In this document: one piece after another, positions 1 through 11,670 of the stretch
Position numbering within the stretch: the stretch's first letter is position 1
Layout of the letters: every line of letters starts with the position of its first letter
Origin: Lysobacter concretionis Ko07 = DSM 16239
GTDB taxonomy: Bacteria; Pseudomonadota; Gammaproteobacteria; Xanthomonadales; Xanthomonadaceae
Length of the DNA: 64,000 bases
Reading direction: 5' to 3'
Assembly (NCBI RefSeq): GCF_000768345.1
Contig: NZ_AVPS01000003.1
Span: forward strand, 372,001-436,000
Program-made: the position numbers and the translations under genes
Notes under the pieces: model-generated
The model's database searches: none
Told to the model about the DNA's origin: nothing
Seen by the model: the letters and a program-made list of their open reading frames with translations, nothing else

Positions 1-1175
<1,175 letters not shown>

Positions 1176-2009
1176 TCAGGGTTGGGATTCGAGGAACGCG
1201 TGGCGCTTGGTGACTTCGTCAATGGCCATCAGTGTTTCCAGCAGGGCGCGCATCTTGCCCAGTGGCCAGGCGTTGGGGCCGTCGGACAGGGCTTCTTCGG
1301 GCCGGGGATGGGTCTCCATGAAGATGCCGGAAATGCCCACCGCCATGGCCGCGCGCGACAGCACCGGCACGAACTCGCGCTGGCCGCCGCTCTTGCCGCC
1401 CGCGCCGCCGGGCAGCTGCACCGAATGGGTGGCATCGAACACCACCGGGCAGCCGGTGTCGCGCATCACCGCGAGGCTGCGCATGTCGCTGACCAGGTTG
1501 TTGTAGCCGAAACTGGCGCCGCGCTCGCAGACCATGATGTCGCGGTTGCCGGTGGCCAGCGCCTTGTCGGCGACGTGCTTCATTTCCCACGGCGACAGGA
1601 ACTGGCCCTTCTTGATGTTGACCGGCTTGCCGGCGCTGGCGACCTTCTGGATGAAGTCGGTCTGCCGGCACAGGAACGCCGGGGTCTGCAGCACGTCGAC
1701 CACCGAGGCGACCTCGTCCATCGGGGTGTACTCGTGGACGTCGGTCAGCACCGGCACGCCGATCTGCTGCTTGACCTCGGCCAGCACCTTCAGCCCTTCC
1801 TCGATGCCCGGGCCGCGGAAGCCCGACACCGAGGTGCGGTTGGCCTTGTCGAAACTGGACTTGAAGATGAAGGGGATGCCGAGCGCGGAGGTGATCTCCT
1901 TCAGCGTGCCGGCGGTGTCGAGCTGCAGTTGCATCGACTCGATCACGCAGGGGCCGGCGATCAGGAAGAACGGCTTGTCGAGGCCGATTTCAAAGCCACA
2001 CAGGTTCAT
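1176..2009 (-). CDS. kdsA: 3-deoxy-D-manno-octulosonate 8-phosphate synthase (KDO8P synthase)
   Basis: Condenses phosphoenolpyruvate with D-arabinose 5-phosphate to KDO 8-phosphate, the first committed step toward the inner-core sugar of lipopolysaccharide. The 277-residue product has the family's normal length. It shows the N-terminal IAGPCVIES motif, [10 protein letters not shown] near residue 50, [10 protein letters not shown]-like [11 protein letters not shown], and [12 protein letters not shown] late in the barrel, all hallmarks of the DAHP/KDO8P synthase TIM barrel. A 172-bp gap containing a REP-type inverted repeat separates it from pyrG upstream; eno follows 18 bp downstream. Confidence 0.97.
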   Translation of the reverse strand: MNLCGFEIGLDKPFFLIAGPCVIESMQLQLDTAGTLKEITSALGIPFIFKSSFDKANRTSVSGFRGPGIEEGLKVLAEVKQQIGVPVLTDVHEYTPMDEVASVVDVLQTPAFLCRQTDFIQKVASAGKPVNIKKGQFLSPWEMKHVADKALATGNRDIMVCERGASFGYNNLVSDMRSLAVMRDTGCPVVFDATHSVQLPGGAGGKSGGQREFVPVLSRAAMAVGISGIFMETHPRPEEALSDGPNAWPLGKMRALLETLMAIDEVTKRHAFLESQP

Positions 2010-2030
2010 CGCATTGCTCCTGGTGTCTGC

Positions 2031-2169
2031 GCAGGAGCGACGTCAGTCGCGACCCACTGGCAAATCGAAAACATCGTGACAAACGCGTTTTCACACTCGT
2101 GCGGACGCAGAACCGCGCTACTCGCCGCAGGTCCGGGGGTCAGCAGGTCGCGACTGACGTCGCTCCTAC
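2031..2169. repeat. REPIN-like element, GTAG-type, between pyrG and kdsA
   Basis: Two inverted copies of a 21-base unit (2033-2053 and 2147-2167) match perfectly. Each unit contains its own small hairpin, GCGAC-loop-GTCGC. The right copy carries the GTAG tetranucleotide typical of REP sequences mobilised by RAYT (TnpA-REP) transposases. The same unit recurs at 17.7, 20.3 and 59.6 kb. The ~93-base spacer differs from those of the other copies. No RAYT gene is in the window. Confidence 0.85.
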
Positions 2170-2181
2170 AACAGCAAGACT

Positions 2182-3972
<1,791 letters not shown>

Positions 3973-4073
3973 TCACCGGGTGCGAGGCCTTCATGCCCCC
4001 GGAGCATCTCCCGTCCGGTGCGCATCCACCAATGTCCGGCGATCGCTGTCCGGCATCGAACTGCCAGATGGAC

Positions 4074-4099
4074 GAACGCCCCGGCAGGCCGGGGCGTTC
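4074..4099 (-). terminator. Probable intrinsic terminator downstream of the small secreted protein gene
   Basis: An 11-bp perfect inverted repeat (arms 4074-4084 and 4089-4099, GAACGCCCCGG type) with a 4-base loop lies 23 bp past the stop of the 4122-4400 gene. No strong U-run follows on the minus strand. The remainder of the 266-bp gap up to pyrG shows no other recognisable feature. Confidence 0.6.
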
Positions 4100-4121
4100 G
4101 GGGTCACGCGACAGTCGGCGC

Positions 4122-4400
4122 TCAGCGGCGACCGTCTTCCTCTTCCGGCTCGACCGGTTGGGCCTCATCGTCGACATTCGCATCGGCGCTGGTCTGCGGC
4201 GCGGCCGTGGCGTCGGTGGCGGATGCCGTATCGGCGCTGTCGGCAGTCGCCGCCGGAGCAGGCGTCTGTTCGGCGGCTTCGGCCTGGGCGGCCGCGGCCG
4301 CCTTGGCCTGGGCATCGGTATCGACCGACTGGGCAAAGGCCGCCGGAGCGGTCATCAATGCGGCAATCACGGTCGGCAGCAGGAGTTTGCGGATATTCAT
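4122..4400 (-). CDS. Small Ala-rich acidic secreted protein, function unknown
   Basis: Ninety-two residues. The chosen ATG at 4400 has a GGAG ribosome site about 10 bases upstream and begins a classic Sec signal peptide (MNIRKLLLPTVIAALMTAP, cleavage expected after AFA-Q). Starting further upstream would bury the signal. The mature part is low-complexity, alternating Ala with Asp/Thr/Pro, and ends in the acidic run EPEEEDGRR. No enzymatic motif is visible. It is monocistronic with its own hairpin terminator. Similar acidic Ala-rich periplasmic proteins are common in this bacterial family and uncharacterised. Confidence 0.72.
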   Translation of the reverse strand: MNIRKLLLPTVIAALMTAPAAFAQSVDTDAQAKAAAAAQAEAAEQTPAPAATADSADTASATDATAAPQTSADANVDDEAQPVEPEEEDGRR

Positions 4401-4549
4401 CAACGTGGATCTCCATGAACGGTTGGCTGGACAGGAACCTCGTCCAAAGTGCATATCGGCCGCTCCCCTCAGCGACGCCGCCGACCCTAACCCGCACCGC
4501 CCTGCTCGCGCCTGAACCACCGCAGGGCGTGGCGCCACCCCGCGCCCGG

Positions 4550-4966
4550 TCACTGCACCGTGCGGTAGCCCTGCACGAACGTGCCGATCGCCACGTCCAT
4601 GGCCTCGCGCCAGCGGGTCAGCAACGCCTCATCGGCCTGCTCGTCCGTCTCGGCGATGACCGTGATCAGGCTGTCGATCCAGTACGGGTACAGGTGCGGT
4701 GCGACCGGGCAGCGACCGCCCTGGCTGTGCACCGCGGCCATCTGCTCCATGCTGCGTTTGACCACACTGCTGCCCGCCGCATGGAAGATCGCCACGCTGA
4801 TGCCGCGGCGCAGGGCCAGACGTTGTTTCTGGAAATCGGTGCGCGCGAACATCGCCGCCACCTCGGTGTTGCTGGCCATGAACACTTCGTAGAAGCGCTC
4901 GATGAACCCCTTGCCGCGCAGGCAGCGGCCATAGCTTTGTTGCAGGTCGGAATACGGATCTGACAC
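4550..4966 (-). CDS. Single-domain bacterial globin
   Basis: A 138-residue haem-binding globin-like protein. The GTG at 4966 is preferred because AGGAGG lies 7 bases upstream; a longer reading frame lacks a ribosome site. Globin landmarks are a CD-corner Phe region (MFARTDFQKQ), the presumed proximal His in MAAVHSQGG, and the following PHLYPYWIDSLI helix, which matches single-domain haemoglobin-like proteins of proteobacteria. Expected roles are oxygen or NO binding; nothing in the context specifies which. The gene is divergent from parE, and the 182-bp gap between them must hold both promoters. Confidence 0.85.
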   Translation of the reverse strand: MSDPYSDLQQSYGRCLRGKGFIERFYEVFMASNTEVAAMFARTDFQKQRLALRRGISVAIFHAAGSSVVKRSMEQMAAVHSQGGRCPVAPHLYPYWIDSLITVIAETDEQADEALLTRWREAMDVAIGTFVQGYRTVQ

Positions 4967-5148
4967 GACGCCCCTCCTGGTGAATGGGGGCGGATCATCG
5001 GCCGCTGCGGCGAAGGGTTCCTTGATCGTGCTCAATGCGCGCCCGCGCCAATGCCCACCGCTGGGGAGGGTGTTCGCCTTGACCATCGCCGGTCGCGGCC
5101 CGCATTCTGGCGCGCTCCCTGCCTCCGACTGACCGTCCTGCCCGCCTG

Positions 5149-7068
5149 ATGAACAACCGTTACGACGCCGCCGACATCGAAGTCCTCTCCGGGCTGGACC
5201 CGGTCAAGCGCCGCCCGGGCATGTACACCGACACCACCCGCCCCAACCACCTGGCGCAGGAAGTCATCGACAACGCGGTGGACGAGGCCCTGGCCGGCCA
5301 TGCGAAGACCATCGAGGTGGTGATGCATGCCGATGGCAGTTGCGAGGTCAGCGACGACGGCCGCGGCATGCCGGTCGACATCCACCCCGAGGAAGGCATC
5401 CCCGGCGTGGAGCTGATCCTGACCCGGTTGCACGCGGGCGGAAAATTCAGCAACAAGAACTATGCGTTCTCCGGCGGCCTGCACGGCGTCGGCGTGAGTG
5501 TGGTCAATGCGCTGTCGACCCGGCTGGAGGTCCACATCAAGCGCGACGGCAGCGAACACCGGATGAGCTTCGCCGATGGCGACCGCGCCTCCGCGCTGGA
5601 AGTGGTCGGCAGCGTCGGCCGCAAGAACACCGGCACCCGGCTGCAGTTCTGGCCCGACCCGAAGTACTTCGACACGCCCAGATTCAACCTGCGCTCGCTG
5701 AAGCACCTGCTGCGGGCGAAGGCGGTGCTGTGCCCCGGCCTGACCGTGAAGCTGCTCGACGTCGCCAGCGGCGAGAGCCAGCAGTGGCATTACCAGGACG
5801 GTCTGAGCGATTACCTGCTCGACGAGCTGCGCGCCGACCAGCCCCAGCGCGAGCTGCTGCCGCCGGACCTGTTCCTGGGCCGGCTCACCAAGGACACCGA
5901 AACCGTCGACTGGGCGGTGGCGTGGGCGCCGGACGGCGAGCTGGTGCAGGAAAGCTACGTCAACCTGATTCCGACAGCGCAGCACGGCACCCACGTCAAC
6001 GGCCTGCGCAGCGGCTTCACCGATGCGCTCCGGGCCTTTTGCGACTTCCGCAACCTGCTGCCGCGCGGGGTCAAGCTGGCCCCGGAGGACGTCTGGGACC
6101 GGGTCGCCTTCGTGCTCAGCATCAAGCTGCTCGACCCGCAGTTCAGTGGCCAGACCAAGGAGCGGCTGAGTTCGCGCCAGGCCGCCGGCTTCGTCGAGGC
6201 CGCCGCGCAGGACGCGTTCACCCTGTGGTTGAACCAGCATTTCGAGCTCGGTGAGAAGATCGCCCAGCTGGCGATCGAGCGCGCCAGTGCGCGGCTCAAG
6301 ACCGAGAAGCAGATCACCCGCAAGAAGGTCACCCAGGGCCCCGCCCTGCCCGGCAAGCTGGCCGACTGCATCAGCCAGGACCTGTCGCGCACCGAGCTGT
6401 TCCTGGTCGAGGGCGACTCCGCCGGCGGCAGCGCACGGCAGGCGCGTGACAAGGACTTCCAGGCGATCCTGCCGCTGCGCGGCAAGATCCTGAACACCTG
6501 GGAAGTCGCCTCGGGCAGCGTGCTGGCCTCGCAGGAAGTGCACGACCTGGCGGTCGCGATCGGCTGCGACCCCGGCAAGGACGACATCACCGGCCTGCGT
6601 TACGGCAAGGTCATCATCCTGGCGGACGCGGATTCCGACGGCCTGCACATCGCGACCCTGTTGTGCGCGCTGTTCCTGCAGCACTTCCCCGCGCTGGTCG
6701 CCGCCGGCCACGTGTTCGTGGCGATGCCGCCGCTGTTCCGGATCGACCTGGGCAAACAGGTGTTCTACGCACTGGACGAGGAGGAGAAGCGGATCCTGCT
6801 GGAGAAGATCGAGCGCGAAAAGGCCGAGCGCAAGAAGGGCTCCGCCGGTGCCGTCCACGTCACCCGCTTCAAGGGACTGGGCGAGATGAACCCGTCCCAG
6901 CTGCGCGAATCGACCGTCCATCCCGACACCCGCCGACTGGTGCAGCTGACCGTCGACGACGCCAAGCTGACCCACGCATTGATGGACATGCTGCTGGCGC
7001 GCAAACGCGCCGGCGACCGCAAGGCGTGGCTGGAAGACAAGGGCGACCTGGCGACGCTGGAGGTGTGA
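5149..7068 (+). CDS. parE: DNA topoisomerase IV subunit B
   Basis: ATPase subunit of topoisomerase IV, the type IIA enzyme that decatenates daughter chromosomes, acting with ParC. The 639-residue length is normal for ParE. The GHKL ATP fold is visible: VIDNAVDEALAGH (N-box), DDGRGMPVD, and GGLHGVGVSVVNALS. The TOPRIM part carries LFLVEGDSAGGSA and the acidic DADSDGLHI. The C-terminus ends in the conserved FKGLGEMNPSQL segment. parC is not nearby, as is usual in xanthomonads. Just after the stop an 18-base direct duplication (GTGAGTGTCACGGCG type) leads into the repeat cluster before hutG. Confidence 0.98.
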   Translation: MNNRYDAADIEVLSGLDPVKRRPGMYTDTTRPNHLAQEVIDNAVDEALAGHAKTIEVVMHADGSCEVSDDGRGMPVDIHPEEGIPGVELILTRLHAGGKFSNKNYAFSGGLHGVGVSVVNALSTRLEVHIKRDGSEHRMSFADGDRASALEVVGSVGRKNTGTRLQFWPDPKYFDTPRFNLRSLKHLLRAKAVLCPGLTVKLLDVASGESQQWHYQDGLSDYLLDELRADQPQRELLPPDLFLGRLTKDTETVDWAVAWAPDGELVQESYVNLIPTAQHGTHVNGLRSGFTDALRAFCDFRNLLPRGVKLAPEDVWDRVAFVLSIKLLDPQFSGQTKERLSSRQAAGFVEAAAQDAFTLWLNQHFELGEKIAQLAIERASARLKTEKQITRKKVTQGPALPGKLADCISQDLSRTELFLVEGDSAGGSARQARDKDFQAILPLRGKILNTWEVASGSVLASQEVHDLAVAIGCDPGKDDITGLRYGKVIILADADSDGLHIATLLCALFLQHFPALVAAGHVFVAMPPLFRIDLGKQVFYALDEEEKRILLEKIEREKAERKKGSAGAVHVTRFKGLGEMNPSQLRESTVHPDTRRLVQLTVDDAKLTHALMDMLLARKRAGDRKAWLEDKGDLATLEV

Positions 7069-7157
7069 GTGTCACGGCGGGCGTGAGTGTCACGGCGCAA
7101 TGCGCTTTGCTTGTTGCGCCCTACGTCGGGCCGACGGCGCGGCATTGCCCGGCGGTC

Positions 7158-7266
7158 GTAAGGTGCAATAGCCGCCACCGGCGGCGTATTGCACCAAGCC
7201 CGCCCCGACAACGACCCACCGCCACCTCAGAGACGTAGGGTGTATTAGCCAACGGCGTAATACACC
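7158..7266. repeat. Two hairpins of a second REP-like family (GTAR + GTGYAATA)
   Basis: Two stem-loops share one design: a GTAA or GTAG head followed by GGTGCAATA or GGTGTATTA, a GC-rich loop, and the complement (7158-7195 and 7234-7266). They fill most of the 199-bp gap between the convergent parE and hutG genes. The sequence differs from the GAGCGACG family seen elsewhere in the window, so a second interspersed repeat family is present. They may also act as bidirectional terminators. Confidence 0.7.
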
Positions 7267-7267
7267 T

Positions 7268-8050
7268 TCATTCCACCAGGGCAACCTCGAGCAGTCGGCG
7301 CAACAACACCTGCAGCTGCGCCGCTTTCGCCTCGTCGTACTCGCCCGAATCCTCGTCCATGTAACAACGCTGGCTGATCTCCAGCTGCACCGCATCGATG
7401 CCGTCCTGCGGCGCGCCGTAGTGGCGGGTGATATGGCCGCCCTTGAAACGGCCGTTGGCGACCCAGTCGTAACCGGTCTGTGCGGCCAGCACGGACTCGA
7501 GACGCTGCTGCAGCGCAGCCGAACAGCTGCTGCCGCCGGCCGTGCCGAGGTTCAGGTCCGGCAGGCGGCCATCGAACAGGAACGGCAGCCCGCTGCCCCG
7601 GATCGAATGGCCATCCCACAGCAGCGCGCGGCCGTGCGCGGCGCGGATGCGGTCGAGCTCCCCACGCAACGCATCGTGGTAGGGCCGCCAGTAGCGCCCG
7701 GTCCGCTCGCCGATCTCAGCCGCCGAAGGGGCCTGGCCGTCGAGGTACACCGGCTCGCCATTGAAGCGCACCGCCGGGCACAGGCCGGTGGTGTTCTGCC
7801 CGGGGTACAGGGAGGTGTCGTCGGACGGCCGGTTCAGGTCGACCACGTAACGCGAGTATTTCGGTACCAGTACCGACGCGCCCAGCTCTCGCGCAAACGC
7901 ATACAGGCGCGACACGTACCAGTCGGTGTCGGGCGCACGGCGTGCCGCCGGGGTCATGCGCAAGGCCAGATCAGCCGGAATCGCGCTGCCATCGTGCGGC
8001 AGGCTGACCAGCAGCGGCCGCGTGCCGCGATGAAGTTCAAAGGTATCCAT
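7268..8050 (-). CDS. hutG: N-formylglutamate deformylase
   Basis: Hydrolyses N-formyl-L-glutamate to glutamate and formate, the last step of the five-enzyme histidine utilisation route. The product is 260 residues; the ATG at 8050 starts MDTFELHRGTRPLLVSLPHD, which fits N-formylglutamate amidohydrolases. Visible family features are SLPHDGSAIP, DTDWYVSRLYAFA, the long VDLNRPSDDTSLYPGQNTTG stretch, and LLWDGHSIRG. It sits about 48 kb from hutU and 54 kb from hutF in this window, next to repeats and a convergent parE, so it is transcriptionally separate. Presence of hutF supports this substrate. Confidence 0.92.
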   Translation of the reverse strand: MDTFELHRGTRPLLVSLPHDGSAIPADLALRMTPAARRAPDTDWYVSRLYAFARELGASVLVPKYSRYVVDLNRPSDDTSLYPGQNTTGLCPAVRFNGEPVYLDGQAPSAAEIGERTGRYWRPYHDALRGELDRIRAAHGRALLWDGHSIRGSGLPFLFDGRLPDLNLGTAGGSSCSAALQQRLESVLAAQTGYDWVANGRFKGGHITRHYGAPQDGIDAVQLEISQRCYMDEDSGEYDEAKAAQLQVLLRRLLEVALVE

Positions 8051-8102
8051 GCAGGCCAGTGTATTTGTTCTGTGTCGTGCAGATCGCCGATGCGCCGCCA
8101 CC

Positions 8103-9455
8103 TCACCGCATCAACACGACTTCCTCGGCGCTGGTCGGATGGATGGCGACGGTGTCGTGCAGGTCGTCCAGGGTGATGCCGCGCTTCAGCGCCACCGCAA
8201 AACCCTGCAGGATCTCGTCGGCCGCCTCGCCCAGCAGGTGGATGCCGACCACCCGGCGCTCTGCACCGACACAGACCAGCTTGAACAGGCTGCGCTGCGG
8301 CGAGTCGGCCAGCGCGTGCAGCATCGGCCGGAAACTCGCGCGGACGGTGCTGACCGCATCGCCATGACGCTCGCGCGCGGCCTGCTCGGTCAATCCGACC
8401 ATGCCGATCGGCGGATGGCTGAACACCACGCTCGGGATGTGGTCGCGGTCGAGCGGCTCGTCGCGGCCGCCGTACAACCGGTCCATCAGCCGGCGCGCGG
8501 CGGCGATCGCGACCGGTGTCAGCGCCGGGTCGCGGGTGACATCGCCCACTGCGAACACGCTGTCGACATTGGTCGCGTGGCGCCCATCGACGACGACATA
8601 CCCCAGCTCGTCGACGGCAACGCCGGCGGCATCCAGCCCCAGCGACGCCGTGTTCGGACGGCGGCCGGTGGCGAAGATCACCTGGTCGAAGTGATGTTCA
8701 GGTGCGCCATCGCCGTGCACGCGGATGCCGGGATCCTCGCCACCGACCCGCTTCAACGCGGTCAATTTGCAATCGACATGCACGCGCACGCCGGCCTGGC
8801 GGTAGTCCTCGGCCAACTGCCCGGCCAGCTCGGCGTCGAACGAGGTGATCAGCCGGTGCCCGCGCACGAACACGTCGACCTGGCTGCCCAACGCCTGCAG
8901 CACGCCGGCCAGTTCGACCGCGATGTAGCCGCCACCGACCAACGCCACCCGCGGCGGCGGCGCGACCCAATGGAAGAAGTCATCCGAGACGCCGCCCAGC
9001 TCCGCCCCCGGAATATCGGGTTTGCGGGGGTGCGCCCCGGTGGCGATCAACAACCGTCGTGCGCGCAGGCGGACACCGTCCTCGCACTCGACCGTGTGCG
9101 CGTCCCGCAAGGTGCCGCGCAGCGGCAACCAGGCGATGCCGGCGTCGTCCAGGCGCTTGCGGTAACTGTCGTGGATGTTGGCGATGTAGCGCTGGCGGTG
9201 GGCGACGAACGCCTGCCAGTCCAGCGTCATCGGCGGCACCGGGAAGCCGAGGGTCCTGGCCACGCCCAGCCTGAGCCCCATGTCGGCCGCCAGCCACATC
9301 GCCTTCTTCGGCACGCAGCCCAGGTTGACGCAGGTGCCACCGAGCAATGCAGGTTCCAGCATCGCCACCTTCGCACCATGGCTTGAAGCACGGAAGGCCG
9401 CTGCCAACCCGCCGGAACCGCCACCGATCACGATCAGATCGAAGTCCTGGTGCAT
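8103..9455 (-). CDS. gor: Glutathione-disulfide reductase
   Basis: FAD- and NADPH-dependent pyridine nucleotide-disulfide oxidoreductase that keeps glutathione reduced in the cytoplasm. The 450-residue protein has the N-terminal FAD motif IVIGGGSGGLAAAFRA, the redox disulfide in GGTCVNLGCVPKK (Cys42 and Cys47), the second Rossmann motif VALVGGGYIAVELAG, GRRPNT, the FAD-binding FAVGDVT, and the C-terminal dimer-interface His in VGIHLLGE. Arg-rich sequence after the second Rossmann fold (FVRGHRLI) favours NADPH. It ends 52 bp upstream of the hutG start on the same strand. Confidence 0.94.
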   Translation of the reverse strand: MHQDFDLIVIGGGSGGLAAAFRASSHGAKVAMLEPALLGGTCVNLGCVPKKAMWLAADMGLRLGVARTLGFPVPPMTLDWQAFVAHRQRYIANIHDSYRKRLDDAGIAWLPLRGTLRDAHTVECEDGVRLRARRLLIATGAHPRKPDIPGAELGGVSDDFFHWVAPPPRVALVGGGYIAVELAGVLQALGSQVDVFVRGHRLITSFDAELAGQLAEDYRQAGVRVHVDCKLTALKRVGGEDPGIRVHGDGAPEHHFDQVIFATGRRPNTASLGLDAAGVAVDELGYVVVDGRHATNVDSVFAVGDVTRDPALTPVAIAAARRLMDRLYGGRDEPLDRDHIPSVVFSHPPIGMVGLTEQAARERHGDAVSTVRASFRPMLHALADSPQRSLFKLVCVGAERRVVGIHLLGEAADEILQGFAVALKRGITLDDLHDTVAIHPTSAEEVVLMR

Positions 9456-9537
9456 GGATCACTCCGTGTCGAAGAAGCCGTCATGGTGCAGCAGGCGGTG
9501 CCAAAGGCGCGTCAGCGAAATGACGCCGCCGCCACCG

Positions 9538-10803
9538 TCACACCAGGCGATCCGGTCGGAACGGTGCCGGATCCAGTGCCGGCGTGCGGCCACCGATCAG
9601 GTCGGCCAGCAGCTGGCCGGTCCCGGCGCTCATGCTGACGCCCATCATCCCGTGGCCGGTCGCCAGCCACAGCCGTCGATGGCCGGGCGCACGACCGATG
9701 ATCGGGATGTCGTCGCAACTCATCGGTCGCCAGCCACACCAGCGCTCGCGTATCTCCAGTCCCAAGGGCTCGCGCAGGTATTCCCGCGCGCCGCGCTCCA
9801 GCGCCGCCAGCCGGGTCGGGTTGAGGCTGTCGTCAAACCCGGAGAACTCCATCGTGCTGCCGAGCCGGAATCCGCTCGCCCACGAGGTCACGCAGACCGA
9901 ACGCTCGCGCAGCACCAGCGCACGCCTGGGCACCAGCGCCGGTGGCGAGGTCGTGATCGAATACCCCTTGCCGGGTTGCATTGCGCGCGCCAGCTTGCGC
10001 ACGCCGATCATCTCGGCCAGCCGCGGCGACCACGCACCGGTGGCGATCACCACCTCGACCGCATCCAGCGCCCCTTGCGCGGTCTGCAGGTGGAAACCGT
10101 CGCGGTCCCGCTCCAGCGACACCAGCCCGCGCTGCTCGTCGATCACGCCGCCGCGCTCGCGCACCGCGCGTGCCAGTTCCGCCACGTAGCGGTCGGGCCG
10201 CAGCACCGCATCGCCGCTGAAGCGGATGGCGCCGGCGACGCCGGGTTTCACCGCAGGCTCGAGGGCCTCGTAGGCCGGGCCGTCGATCACCTCGACTCCC
10301 ACACCCAGCTCGCGCAGCAGGTCCAGCTCCAGCCGGCCGTGCCCGAACGCCCGTGGATCGCGGTAGACATAATCCTCGCCGGACTCGGCGAATTCGCAGT
10401 CCATCGCGTAGGCCGACACCCATTGCGCCAGTCGCGCACGCGAGTCGTTGAGCAACGCGGACTTGGCCCGGGCGCTGTCCTGCCAGTCGGCGAGGTTGCA
10501 GCGACGGGCGAATCGCCACAGCCAGCGCCACAAGGTCGGATCGATGCGCGGCGGGATGTACAGCGGCGCATCCGGGCGCAGCATCATCGCCAGGGCCTTG
10601 ACGACCATGCCCGGTGCCGCCAGCGGCGGCGCGTGACTGGGAGTGATGGTGCCGCAGTTGCCATGCGAACTGCCGCCGCCAATCCGGCCGGCATCGATGA
10701 CATGCACGCCGCGGCCGGCTTCCAGCAGCGCAAGCGCCGTGGCCAGCCCGATCACCCCGGCACCCACCACGGCCACGTCATCCCGTCGGTCCATGGCCGG
10801 CAT
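9538..10803 (-). CDS. FAD-dependent D-amino-acid dehydrogenase-like oxidoreductase (DadA family)
   Basis: A DAO/GlpO-type flavoenzyme of 421 residues. The ATG at 10803 is chosen because GGAG lies 5 bases upstream. The dinucleotide-binding motif VAVVGAGVIGLATALALLEA follows directly, and then GGGSSHGNCGTITPSHAPPLAAPG, which is typical of DadA-type enzymes near the FAD. Later segments include VVIATGAWSP and CGWRPMSCDDIPIIGRAP, and GHGMMGVSMSAGTGQLLADL closes the FAD site. Likely substrates are D-amino acids or hydroxyproline isomers; xanthomonad paralogues include D-hydroxyproline dehydrogenases, so the exact substrate is open. Confidence 0.82.
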   Translation of the reverse strand: MPAMDRRDDVAVVGAGVIGLATALALLEAGRGVHVIDAGRIGGGSSHGNCGTITPSHAPPLAAPGMVVKALAMMLRPDAPLYIPPRIDPTLWRWLWRFARRCNLADWQDSARAKSALLNDSRARLAQWVSAYAMDCEFAESGEDYVYRDPRAFGHGRLELDLLRELGVGVEVIDGPAYEALEPAVKPGVAGAIRFSGDAVLRPDRYVAELARAVRERGGVIDEQRGLVSLERDRDGFHLQTAQGALDAVEVVIATGAWSPRLAEMIGVRKLARAMQPGKGYSITTSPPALVPRRALVLRERSVCVTSWASGFRLGSTMEFSGFDDSLNPTRLAALERGAREYLREPLGLEIRERWCGWRPMSCDDIPIIGRAPGHRRLWLATGHGMMGVSMSAGTGQLLADLIGGRTPALDPAPFRPDRLV

Positions 10804-10978
10804 TATTGCTCCGACCGGTCCCCTACGACGAATGCCCCGCGACGACGGACGATCCATCCCGCGCGCCATCCCCCCGGGGAACGTCGACATGGAACACCGG
10901 CCTGCCCACCAGCGAGGCGACCGCCCCAACACGATGCCCTACACAGCGGCATGTCCCGAGACTACATCCCGCAAAACA

Positions 10979-11002
10979 GATGGCCCGCGTCAGCGGGCCA
11001 TC
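10979..11002 (-). terminator. Intrinsic terminator of slyD
   Basis: A perfect 10-bp stem (GATGGCCCGC / GCGGGCCATC) with a 4-base loop sits 26 bp after the slyD stop and is followed on the minus strand by a TCTGTTTTGC tract. Confidence 0.8.
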
Positions 11003-11028
11003 GGCAACACCAATTGCAGCGCGGGCTG

Positions 11029-11508
11029 TCAGTGCTGGTGACCGCCGTCGCCGTGCACGTGGCCGTGATCGATCTCCTCGGCCTGGGCTTCGCGCACATC
11101 GACAATCTCGATATCGAACTTCAGGTCCTTGCCGGCCATCGGATGGTTGAGATCGACATCCACCACGCTCATGCCGACCTTCTGCACCGTCACCGGACGC
11201 GGGCCGAACTTGGTCTGCAGGACGACCTGCATGCCCGGCGCCAGCTTCGAGCCCTTGAAGTACTTCTTCGGCACGCGCTGGATCATGCCCGGCTGGACCT
11301 CGCCATAGGCCTCGGCGGCGGAGACCTCGGCGCTGAACTTGTCACCCGCCTGGCGGCCTTCCATCGCCTTTTCCAGACCCGGGATGATGTTGCCGTGACC
11401 GACCAGGATCATCAGCGGTTCGCGGCCTTCGGAGGTCTCAAGCGATTCCTTGCCCTGCTCGGCAACGGAGTAGTGGAAGCTGACGACGCGGTCTTTCTCG
11501 ATTTTCAT
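11029..11508 (-). CDS. slyD: FKBP-type peptidyl-prolyl cis-trans isomerase, SlyD type
   Basis: Cytoplasmic prolyl isomerase and chaperone of 159 residues. The FKBP core (residues 1-75 and 120-140) is interrupted by an insert-in-flap domain, as in SlyD: MILVGHGNIIPGLEKAMEGR precedes VSAAEAYGEVQPGMIQRVPK, and DLNHPMAGKDLKFDIEIV closes the barrel. The tail HGHVHGDGGHQH is a short His-rich metal-binding end, much shorter than in E. coli SlyD. Such proteins assist folding and nickel handling. The gene is monocistronic with its own terminator and is divergent from the NlpC/P60 pair. Confidence 0.92.
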   Translation of the reverse strand: MKIEKDRVVSFHYSVAEQGKESLETSEGREPLMILVGHGNIIPGLEKAMEGRQAGDKFSAEVSAAEAYGEVQPGMIQRVPKKYFKGSKLAPGMQVVLQTKFGPRPVTVQKVGMSVVDVDLNHPMAGKDLKFDIEIVDVREAQAEEIDHGHVHGDGGHQH

Positions 11509-11670
11509 GGCGGGACTCGTTGGGGGCCGGGCGGAACAGGGGCACGCCGGCGGGGCAGGTTGCCGTCATCGGCCGGAGCGGCGAAGCTATGCGCCGTGAC
11601 GAAGGCCGCGCATTATCCCGGCATCATCGCCCACGCGCCAGCGCAACCCTTGCCTGCGTGCCTGCGATGG

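Noticed and set aside
5032-6975. A 647-codon minus-strand frame opposite parE
   Set aside because: Antisense to parE, no domain, composition of a shadow frame.
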